NCBI GenBank assembly: GCA_900546785.1
Contig: URED01000015.1
Coordinates: 1 to 47,567 of the forward strand
Source of the DNA: an uncultured Oscillospiraceae bacterium
GTDB taxonomy: Bacteria > Bacillota > Clostridia > Oscillospirales > Acutalibacteraceae
Direction: 5' to 3'
DNA: 47,567 bases
In this document: one piece after another, positions 25,175-32,013 of the stretch
How the letters are laid out: every line of letters starts with the position of its first letter
Position numbering within the stretch: the stretch's first letter is position 1
Notes under the pieces: model-generated
What the model was told of the DNA's origin: nothing
Database searches by the model: none
Seen by the model: only the letters and a program-made list of their open reading frames with translations
Program-made: the position numbers and the translations under genes

Positions 25175-25726
25175 ATGATAGAAAAATACCTTATAGAGCA
25201 TTGCTCGCCGACGCTTGCGTCGCTCAAAACGGCAAATCTGTTTTCCGTATCTCTTAAACAGGAATGCAATGCGGATGATCAGATAAACGAATGGAGCAGG
25301 CTGCTTGCGCCGAAAGGAATAGAACTTTTTGTGATCAAGCGCAGCGAATCAGCGGCGCTTGTATATGTTTTCAGGCGCGATATGCTTAAAAGCGACCTTG
25401 AAAAGCCGGGCGTTTGTGAATTCCTTTGTGAATACGGATATAGCGGCACGGATACCTGTTCAGCTCTTGAAAGGCTTTCATACAGGCTTGCTTGCTGCGC
25501 GGATTTTCCGCACGAGATCGGTATATTTTTGGGTTATCCGCTTGAAGATGTCAAGGGCTTTATCAAATTCGGCGGCAGAAACTGCAAATGTTCCGGCTGC
25601 TGGCAGGCATACGGCAATGTGGATGAAGCGCGCAGAACCTTTCGGCGCTTCAAAAAATGCCGCGCCGTATATAAAAAACAGTGGCTCGGCGGCAGATCTG
25701 TTTTGCAGCTGACTGTTGCCGCCTAA
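25175..25726 (+). CDS. DUF3793 family protein
   Basis: A 183-residue soluble protein. The C-terminal part GIFLGYPLEDVKGFIKFGG followed by NCKCSGCWQAYG and FRRFKKCRAVYKK is typical of DUF3793. The Cys of NCKCSGC could bind metal or an Fe-S cluster but this is not known. The family is found in anaerobic Firmicutes, in my recollection often near iron-acquisition genes and flavodoxin, as here. GGTGA lies just before the ATG. Two TTAG-rich dyads and a structured leader precede it. Molecular function unknown. Confidence 0.85.
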   Translation: MIEKYLIEHCSPTLASLKTANLFSVSLKQECNADDQINEWSRLLAPKGIELFVIKRSESAALVYVFRRDMLKSDLEKPGVCEFLCEYGYSGTDTCSALERLSYRLACCADFPHEIGIFLGYPLEDVKGFIKFGGRNCKCSGCWQAYGNVDEARRTFRRFKKCRAVYKKQWLGGRSVLQLTVAA

Positions 25727-25791
25727 ACGATCCTGTGAAAAGCGTACAAATCACACGATCATAAAATTATTGAATGAAAGAGGTAAATCAT

Positions 25792-26214
25792 ATGAGTAAA
25801 GTTGCTGTCGTTTACTGGAGCGCTACGGGGAATACGGAACTTATGGCGCAGAGCGTTTTGAACGGCGCGGCGGCTGCCGGCGCCGAGGCGGATATTTTTA
25901 CTGCCGGCGAATTTTCTTCGGAAAAAGCAAAAGCGTATGATTCAGTAGCGCTCGGCTGCCCTGCAATGGGCGCGGAAGAGCTGGAGGATTCGGAATTTCT
26001 GCCGATGTTTGAGGAGTGTGCCGGCTCTCTTTCCGGAAAAAGGGTGGCGCTTTTCGGTTCATACGGCTGGGGAGACGGCGAATGGATGCGCAGCTGGGAG
26101 GAAAGCTGCGCGCAGTACGGAATCTCGCTTACAGCGGACAGCGTTATATGCTGCGGTGCTCCCGACGAAGCAGGCGAAGCCGAATGTGAAGCGCTGGGCA
26201 GAGCGCTTGCCTGA
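25792..26214 (+). CDS. Short-chain flavodoxin
   Basis: A 140-residue flavodoxin. The FMN phosphate loop is WSATGNTE (9-16). The isoalloxazine-flanking loops are CPAMGAEELED and GSYGWGDGEWM. It is a low-potential electron carrier that commonly replaces ferredoxin when iron is scarce, consistent with the DtxR-like dyads upstream of its operon partner. The ATG at 25792 follows GAAAGAGG; an in-frame ATG six codons upstream overlaps that site. It is followed by a decayed HMA-domain gene. Confidence 0.93.
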   Translation: MSKVAVVYWSATGNTELMAQSVLNGAAAAGAEADIFTAGEFSSEKAKAYDSVALGCPAMGAEELEDSEFLPMFEECAGSLSGKRVALFGSYGWGDGEWMRSWEESCAQYGISLTADSVICCGAPDEAGEAECEALGRALA

Positions 26215-26235
26215 GCCGTTTTAAGAAAGAGAGAG

Positions 26236-26376
26236 ACCACACTAAAAATAGACGGCATGATGTGCGGAATGTGTGAAACGCATATAAATGACTGTATAAG
26301 AAATCATTTCAAGGTCAAAAAAGTTTCGTCCTCCCACATAAAAAAAGCAGTGCGTTATCCTATCGGAGGCAGATAG
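26236..26376 (+). pseudogene. Remnant of a heavy-metal-associated (HMA) domain gene
   Basis: Translation of 26236 onward gives TTLKIDGMMCGMCETHIND and then CIRNHFKVKKVSSSHIKK, a clear HMA fold start with the metal motif MCGMC. No start codon precedes it: the frame is open back to the flavodoxin stop with no ATG, GTG or TTG in a suitable place. At the A7 run (26340-26346) the frame breaks. Shifting it by one base recovers QCVILSEAD, like the next HMA strand, but a stop follows at once. The second half of the domain is absent. A broken metallochaperone-like gene, formerly downstream of flavodoxin. Confidence 0.75.
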
Positions 26377-26381
26377 ATAGA

Positions 26382-26421
26382 AAAAGATCCGGCGCGGATT
26401 ACAGTCCGTGCCGGATCTTTT
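26382..26421. terminator. Bidirectional terminator
   Basis: AAAAGATCCGGC (26382-26393) pairs with GCCGGATCTTTT (26410-26421), with further CGGA/TCCG pairing inside. Shared by the flavodoxin unit and the converging symporter gene. Confidence 0.92.
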
Positions 26422-26436
26422 ATGCTTATAATGCCG

Positions 26437-27795
26437 TCAGATCGTAACGATGCCGAGCGTGTTTAAAACGGAACTTATAAGGATAGCGAAAATACACACG
26501 GGTGCGATCCATTTGACCATGATATTGTAAAATTTCTTTTCTTTGAACCTGCCGTTCAGTTCAACCTCGTCGGTAATCGCTTTCGGCTTGATTATGAAGC
26601 CTACAAGCACGCAGGTAAGCATGCCCACAAGCGGCATCATAACGCTGTTTGATATGAAGTCCAGAAAATCAAGAATGCTCAGATCCATAATCGTAAAGTT
26701 TTTCCATATGCTGAAACCGAATGCGCAGAAAGTGCCTATCAAAAGCGCGTATGCGTAAACGATGAGAGAGGCGTTTTTGCGGTCGATCTTATATTTATCC
26801 GCCATACCGGCAACGATCGCTTCCATAACCGAAACGGAGCTTGTAAGCGCGGCGAAGAGCACAAGCACAAAGAATGCCGCACCCACGGCGGAGCCGAACG
26901 GCATGCCGGCAAATACTTTCGGTAGTGTGTCAAACATCAGACCCGGGCCCTGACCGAGAGCCGTTTCGTCACCGCCCGAATAAACGAAAACGGACGGAAC
27001 GATCATAAGCCCTGCAAGCAGTGCAACAACGGTGTCAAACGCCTCTATCTGCCTTGTGGAGGTAACGATATTGCTGTCTTTCTTCAGATAAGAGCCGTAT
27101 GTTACCATGATCCCCATTGCCAGCGACATGGAAAAGAACAGCTGCCCCAGTGCCGCAACGAAGGTCATGATACTGAGCTTGCTGAAATCCGGCTTCAGGT
27201 AATAGATAACGCCCTCCAGCGCGCCGGGCTGGCAGATCACGAAGATCGTGAGCGCCACGGTGATGACCAAAAGCGCCGGCATAAGGTATCTGCTCATTTT
27301 TTCAATGCCCTTGTCCACGCCTAAAAAAACGATGACCGCAGTTGCCGTTGTGTAGATGAAAAACCAGATGAGCGGCTCAAACGGGCGCTCGGTAAATGAT
27401 GTAAAATAACCGTTTGCAGCCGCCTCCTGCACGCCGCCCGTGATCATAACGGCGGCGTATTTTATTACCCAGCCGCCGATCACGCAGTAGTACGGTAAAA
27501 TGATTACGGGAACGAGCGTGGAAAGCACGCCCAGCCATTTCCATTTTTTATTCAGTATGCCGTAAGCCTCCATAGGGCTTCTGTGCGTTTTTCTGCCGAT
27601 TGCGATCTCGGTTATCATAAGCGTAAAGCCGAAAGTTACAGCCAATAGGATATAGATAAGAAGAAAAATTCCGCCGCCGTATTTTGCGGCCAAATAGGGA
27701 AAACGCCAAAGATTACCAAGCCCTACCGCAGAGCCTGCGGCGGCAAGAACAAATCCTATCCTGCCGGAAAAGGTGCTTCGCTTTGCCTCTTTCAT
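26437..27795 (-). CDS. Neurotransmitter:sodium symporter (NSS) family transporter
   Basis: A 452-residue membrane protein with about 11-12 helices. The first helix RIGFVLAAAGSAVGLGNLWR continuing into FPYLAAKYGGG is the sodium- and substrate-binding hallmark of LeuT-fold NSS transporters. The later LFFAALTSSVS-like segment (VLFAALTSSVSVMEAIV) also matches. It imports an amino acid or related amine with sodium; the substrate is not predictable. AAAGG precedes the ATG. It stands alone with its own promoter and a shared terminator. Confidence 0.93.
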   Translation of the reverse strand: MKEAKRSTFSGRIGFVLAAAGSAVGLGNLWRFPYLAAKYGGGIFLLIYILLAVTFGFTLMITEIAIGRKTHRSPMEAYGILNKKWKWLGVLSTLVPVIILPYYCVIGGWVIKYAAVMITGGVQEAAANGYFTSFTERPFEPLIWFFIYTTATAVIVFLGVDKGIEKMSRYLMPALLVITVALTIFVICQPGALEGVIYYLKPDFSKLSIMTFVAALGQLFFSMSLAMGIMVTYGSYLKKDSNIVTSTRQIEAFDTVVALLAGLMIVPSVFVYSGGDETALGQGPGLMFDTLPKVFAGMPFGSAVGAAFFVLVLFAALTSSVSVMEAIVAGMADKYKIDRKNASLIVYAYALLIGTFCAFGFSIWKNFTIMDLSILDFLDFISNSVMMPLVGMLTCVLVGFIIKPKAITDEVELNGRFKEKKFYNIMVKWIAPVCIFAILISSVLNTLGIVTI

Positions 27796-27850
27796 TTTTT
27801 CACAGCCTTTCTTTTGTCGTTTTTATGTCCAGACCTGTGCGGATCCTAAC

Positions 27851-27879
27851 ATTATAGCAATTATAACTAACAATGGCAA
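27851..27879 (-). promoter_or_regulatory. Promoter of the symporter gene
   Basis: On the minus strand: TTGCCA (27879-27874), 17 bp, TATAAT (27856-27851) with extended -10 TGC. Confidence 0.75.
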
Positions 27880-27940
27880 CAGTTTTGTTAAAAAACGTTG
27901 AATTGAATAAATTTGATGTGATATGCCGTTGCTTGATAAA

Positions 27941-27969
27941 TTGACATAACGGCGGCGATTTGATAAAAT
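27941..27969 (+). promoter_or_regulatory. Promoter of radC
   Basis: TTGACA (27941-27946), 17 bp, TAAAAT (27964-27969). Confidence 0.75.
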
Positions 27970-28004
27970 AGAAACTGAATAAGCAATGGGGAGGCGCAAA
28001 CAGC

Positions 28005-28721
28005 TTGCAGGACGGGAAAGCCGGGCACAGAAGCCGTATAAAAGCAAAATATCTTGAAAACAGCGCAAACCTTGTTTATGATTACGAGGTGCTTGAGCTG
28101 CTTTTAACATACGCTATTCCCCGGCGCGATGTCAAGCCGGTCGCAAAAGCGCTGCTGGAGCGTTTCGGTTCGCTGGAAAAGGTGCTTTCGGCAAGCAGCA
28201 GGCAGCTTTGCACCGTGAGCGGAATAGGCCCGAACGCGGCGATGCTCATCACGCTTGTAAAAGATATCCAGCTCAGAAGCGAAAAAAGTAAAAACAGCAA
28301 CGTCCGCAGTCTTGAAGACCCGTCTGCTTCAACCGCCTATTTCAAAAATATGCTCTCTTGCGAGGCGAAGGAGGTGCTTGTGCTCGTCTGTCTTGATAAT
28401 GCAAACAGAATCATTGCAAGCCACGTTATCGCAAGGGGAGATGTAAATCATATAGACATAAACCCAAGAGATATTATGGAAACGGTGCTGCTGGATAACG
28501 CAAGCAGGGTGATCCTTGCCCACAATCATCCTGCCGGCTCACCGGAACCATCCGCCGGAGATATTGATTTTACACTGAATCTCAGGAATATTCTTTCTTC
28601 TGTAAACGTAAAGCTTTCAGACCATATCATCGTCGGCAGCGAGGAGACAATCTCCATGCGTTCCCAGCCAAGGTTTTCGCGCTATTTTGCAAAAGAAACG
28701 AGCGCCGGTTATAAAGGATGA
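28005..28721 (+). CDS. radC: RadC family protein (JAMM/MPN+ domain)
   Basis: A 238-residue protein. An N-terminal helix-hairpin-helix region (VSGIGPNAAMLITLVK at about 71-86) is followed by the JAMM metalloprotease-like domain. The zinc motif H-x-H-x7-S-x2-D is complete: His173, His175, Ser183 and Asp186 in AHNHPAGSPEPSAGD. Despite its name, a role in DNA repair is not established and the biochemical activity is unknown. It starts with TTG 10 bp after GGGGAGG. The next gene starts 4 bp after its stop. Confidence 0.92.
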   Translation: MQDGKAGHRSRIKAKYLENSANLVYDYEVLELLLTYAIPRRDVKPVAKALLERFGSLEKVLSASSRQLCTVSGIGPNAAMLITLVKDIQLRSEKSKNSNVRSLEDPSASTAYFKNMLSCEAKEVLVLVCLDNANRIIASHVIARGDVNHIDINPRDIMETVLLDNASRVILAHNHPAGSPEPSAGDIDFTLNLRNILSSVNVKLSDHIIVGSEETISMRSQPRFSRYFAKETSAGYKG

Positions 28722-28725
28722 TCCT

Positions 28726-29958
28726 ATGAACTCCGATTTTAAAATAAGATACAATAAAATAAGCGCAGAGCTTCAGGAACGTATAAGGCGCGACAGGGAA
28801 GCGGGATACGTCAATCCTTACCGCTGTGACGATTCGGCGGTGATCCGGCGCGATCCTGCAAGGGATAAGGCGAATCTTTGGCGCCCTGCATACGTTCGGG
28901 ATACGGAAAAGATTATCCATCTGCCGTATTATAACAGGTATGCGGATAAAACACAGGTCTTTTCTTTCTATAATAACGATGATATTACCCGCCGTGCGCT
29001 GCATGTTCAGCTCGTTTCAAGGATCGCCAGAAATATAGGCGCCGTGTTGGGCCTCAATCTGGATCTTATAGAGGCTGTTGCCTTAGGCCATGATATCGGG
29101 CATACTCCGTTCGGCCATGCCGGCGAACGCTTTTTGAGCCGCTTGCTCCAAAAAGAAACGGGCAGATATTTTAATCACAATGTGCACAGCGTTCGCGTGC
29201 TGGATACTCTTTTCTGCCGCAATATAAGCTTGCAGACGCTGGACGGCATCCTGTGCCACAACGGTGAATTTGAGCAGCAGGAATACAGACCGCAGTACGA
29301 AAAAAGCTTTGCGGATTTTGATAACAGTGTGGAGGCATGCTATACGGGCGGCAAAAGCGCGATCGAAAGCCTTGTGCCCAAAACGCTCGAGGGCTGCGTG
29401 GTGCGCATCTGTGATATGATCGCGTATCTCGGAAAAGACAGGCAAGACGCTTATATCGCAAAGATCATTCCGCCCGATTACAGATTTTCAACGGAGCTTA
29501 TCGGTGATCAGAACGCCAAGATCATCAATAATCTTTCCGTTGATATTATTGAGAACAGTTACGGCAAGGATCATATCCTTTTGAGCAAAGAGGCGTATGA
29601 AAGCCTTAAACTCATGAAAGAGGAAAACAACGCCGTGATCTACCGCAATAAGGGCATCAACGATCAGTATAACGAGATTATTATGCCTATGTTTGAGGAG
29701 CTTTATTATCAGCTGCTTTCAGATGTTTCAAAAAAAGACAAAAGCTCCCTTATTTACCGTCACCATATCCGCTTTATAAACGAAACAAGAAAATATTATA
29801 ACAGCGAGGATTATTTTAACGAGGAGCCGAATCAGATCGTTGCGGATTATATTGCAAGCATGACGGACGATTATTTTATAGCCCTGCACAAAAAGCTGTT
29901 TCCGAACAGTAAATATAAAATAACCTACAAACCGTATTTCAGTGATGAAAACAAATAA
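28726..29958 (+). CDS. dGTP triphosphohydrolase-like HD-domain protein
   Basis: A 410-residue protein. The N-terminal YNRYADKTQVFSFYNNDDIT and the following TRRALHVQLVSRIAR, then GHDIGHTPFGHAGE, are the HD-superfamily signature of the Dgt family. A distal Asp is in VRICDMIAYLGKD. Members hydrolyse dNTPs, typically dGTP, to the nucleoside and triphosphate. The ATG at 28726 follows AAAGGATGAT; an upstream in-frame extension into radC is rejected. Probably cotranscribed with radC. Enzymatic specificity is inferred. Confidence 0.85.
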   Translation: MNSDFKIRYNKISAELQERIRRDREAGYVNPYRCDDSAVIRRDPARDKANLWRPAYVRDTEKIIHLPYYNRYADKTQVFSFYNNDDITRRALHVQLVSRIARNIGAVLGLNLDLIEAVALGHDIGHTPFGHAGERFLSRLLQKETGRYFNHNVHSVRVLDTLFCRNISLQTLDGILCHNGEFEQQEYRPQYEKSFADFDNSVEACYTGGKSAIESLVPKTLEGCVVRICDMIAYLGKDRQDAYIAKIIPPDYRFSTELIGDQNAKIINNLSVDIIENSYGKDHILLSKEAYESLKLMKEENNAVIYRNKGINDQYNEIIMPMFEELYYQLLSDVSKKDKSSLIYRHHIRFINETRKYYNSEDYFNEEPNQIVADYIASMTDDYFIALHKKLFPNSKYKITYKPYFSDENK

Positions 29959-29989
29959 TTTGTTCGGCACTGCCGGGAAAGGAACAGTT

Positions 29990-31051
29990 ATGAAGAAAAA
30001 ATTTTTAAAAGCCGCAAAGGCGGCATTGGCTTGTTTTACCGTGCTTTCCGTTTCGGTATGTGCCGTTGCGTGCTCCTCTGTGCTTGATGAAGAAGTTGAC
30101 CCGGTAGCGCAGGAGGATTTCCGCGTTACCGCCTATATGGTGGGAGACCGTTTCCTGAATGCGGACGAGATCGATTATTCGCATTTTGACCAAGTCACGG
30201 ATTTTATCTTTATGAGCATGGCGGATTTCGGTACGGACGGCATGATCACGCTGAATGCGGATTTTGATACGGCTTACAACAATATCAAACCGTATCTGCC
30301 TGAGGACGCTGCGTTTTATGTAAATCTTCTGGGTCCCAAGAGCACGCTTGAAACGGATGACTGGAACGAGCAGATGGCGGATCAGGGCGCGCTGCACAAT
30401 CAGGCGTTTGCAAGCGGCAATCTGGAGGGGCAGATCAAAGAACTGCTGGAAGAATATGATTTTGACGGCGTTTATTTTGATTACGAATACCCCGTGGATC
30501 AGGTGAATTGGGACGGGTTTAACGAATTTATCGTATCGCTTGACGAATATCTGGGCGATGACTATAAGATAGGCATGGCGCTTTCGGACTGGGATCTTAA
30601 GCAGACCCCTGAGGCTGTGGCGGCAACGGATTTTGTGGAGGTTATGAGCTATGATAACTGGGATGATGACGGCAATCATGCTCCGTATGAAAACGCAGAA
30701 AAAAGCCTGGAGGCTGTTTTGGACGCAGGTTACGAGCGTTCCAAGATAGGGCTTGGGCTGCCGTTTTACGCACGCCCCACAACGCAGGAGGAGTATTGGT
30801 ACGATTATAAGACCTATTGCGATCTGCTTGATGAAAACGGGCTTTTTGAAGACGCAGAGACCGGGCTTACCTTTTCCTTTAACACCTACGATGTGATCAA
30901 GCAGAAAACAGAGCTTGCCGTGAACTGCGGTTTGGGCGGCGTTATGATCTGGCACTATTCGTGCGATGCGCCTGCCGATCATCCCGAATCTCTTTTTAAC
31001 GCCATAGAGGACGGCATCCAAACTGCCTATGCGCAGCTGCAGGCTGAATAG
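29990..31051 (+). CDS. Glycoside hydrolase family 18-like lipoprotein
   Basis: A 353-residue protein. A lipoprotein signal ends at Cys28 in VCAVACSS. The rest is a GH18-type barrel: FDGVYFDYEYP (158-168) matches the catalytic DGxxxDxE pattern with Glu166 as the acid, but the middle acidic position is Tyr162. SYDNWDDDG and GLGLPFYARPT are also typical, as is MIWHYSCD near the end. It likely acts on chitin-like or N-acetylglucosamine-containing glycans at the cell surface. The ATG at 29990 follows GGGAAAGGA, just beyond the dGTPase stop; the 16-residue upstream extension is rejected. Confidence 0.85.
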   Translation: MKKKFLKAAKAALACFTVLSVSVCAVACSSVLDEEVDPVAQEDFRVTAYMVGDRFLNADEIDYSHFDQVTDFIFMSMADFGTDGMITLNADFDTAYNNIKPYLPEDAAFYVNLLGPKSTLETDDWNEQMADQGALHNQAFASGNLEGQIKELLEEYDFDGVYFDYEYPVDQVNWDGFNEFIVSLDEYLGDDYKIGMALSDWDLKQTPEAVAATDFVEVMSYDNWDDDGNHAPYENAEKSLEAVLDAGYERSKIGLGLPFYARPTTQEEYWYDYKTYCDLLDENGLFEDAETGLTFSFNTYDVIKQKTELAVNCGLGGVMIWHYSCDAPADHPESLFNAIEDGIQTAYAQLQAE

Positions 31052-31063
31052 AATATACTTTTG

Positions 31064-31092
31064 AGAGCTGTGTTTATACACGGCTCTTTCTC
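31064..31092 (+). terminator. Terminator after the GH18 lipoprotein gene
   Basis: AGAGCTGTGT (31064-31073) pairs with ACACGGCTCT (31078-31087), one G-U pair, four-base loop, then TTCTCTTT. Confidence 0.8.
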
Positions 31093-31160
31093 TTTGCCGC
31101 TTTTCTTTTTGATCCGGCAGCTTATTATGTTAAATAACCTTTAATCTTGTTTTTATTTCA

Positions 31161-31189
31161 TTGAATAATCCGCTTTGTAATGCTATAAT
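31161..31189 (+). promoter_or_regulatory. Promoter of the RlmB-type methyltransferase gene
   Basis: TTGAAT (31161-31166), 17 bp, TATAAT (31184-31189) with extended -10 TGC. Confidence 0.75.
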
Positions 31190-31225
31190 AAAATCAATAA
31201 TAAAGAATAATCAACGGAGGCTTGT

Positions 31226-31993
31226 GTGAGATCGGATAATAAAAGACCGCCCGCGGAGAATGATAATATCGTTATCGGCAGAAACGCCGTGCTGGAGCTT
31301 CTTAAAAGCGGCAGAGAGATAGAGAATATCTATGTTTCTTCCGGAGAAAAAGAGGGCAGCATAACAAGGATAATCGCGCAGGCAAAAAGCCGCGGCGTCG
31401 TTATAAAAGAGGTAAACAGAAAAAAGCTTGATTTCATGTGCGCAGGCGCAAATCATCAGGGCGTTGCGGCGTCCGTTCCGGCACATGAATATGCAACTGT
31501 GGAGGAGATACTGGATTACGCCGCCGAAAAAGGCGAAAGCCCTTTTGTCATCATTTGTGATGAGATAGAGGACAGCCGTAATTTGGGCGCAATCATCCGC
31601 TCTGCGGAAGCATGCGGCGTACACGGCATTATCATTCCCAAACGCAGAAGTGCCGGGCTGAATTTTGCCGTTGCCAAAACTTCCTGCGGCGCGCTTGAAT
31701 ACGTGAAGGTCGCCCGGGTATCAAATCTTGCCTGCGTTATAGACAGCCTGAAAAAGCAAAATATCTGGGTTTACGCTGCGGATATGGACGGGCAGGAATG
31801 GTGCAAAACGGATTTCTCCGGCGGCGTTGCGCTCGTTGTGGGCAACGAGGGGCGCGGAGTCAGCCGCCTTATAAAAGAAAAGTGCGATGTTACGGTTTCT
31901 CTGCCGATGCGCGGGCATGTAAACAGCCTAAATGCGTCCGTTGCGGTATCCGTGATCATGTATGAAGTTGTAAAACAAAGACTCGGTATTTGA
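31226..31993 (+). CDS. rlmB: SpoU/TrmH family RNA 2'-O-methyltransferase (RlmB-like)
   Basis: A 255-residue protein. A small N-terminal substrate-binding domain begins VIGRNAVLELLKSGREIENI, followed by a SPOUT methyltransferase with EIEDSRNLGAIIRSAEACGV, VVGNEGRGVS and the C-terminal LPMRGHVNSLNASVAVSVIM knot. Family members methylate the ribose of a guanosine in 23S rRNA (position 2251 for RlmB). The precise target here is inferred. It starts with GTG behind CGGAGG. The next gene follows directly. Confidence 0.9.
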   Translation: MRSDNKRPPAENDNIVIGRNAVLELLKSGREIENIYVSSGEKEGSITRIIAQAKSRGVVIKEVNRKKLDFMCAGANHQGVAASVPAHEYATVEEILDYAAEKGESPFVIICDEIEDSRNLGAIIRSAEACGVHGIIIPKRRSAGLNFAVAKTSCGALEYVKVARVSNLACVIDSLKKQNIWVYAADMDGQEWCKTDFSGGVALVVGNEGRGVSRLIKEKCDVTVSLPMRGHVNSLNASVAVSVIMYEVVKQRLGI

Positions 31994-32013
31994 ACCGGGA
32001 GCGAAGTGATGAA

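Noticed and set aside
30005..31081. A 358-codon open frame on the minus strand opposite the GH18 gene.
   Set aside because: It is the antisense of a lipoprotein gene with a clear signal and catalytic motif. The antisense translation has no recognisable motif and no ribosome site.
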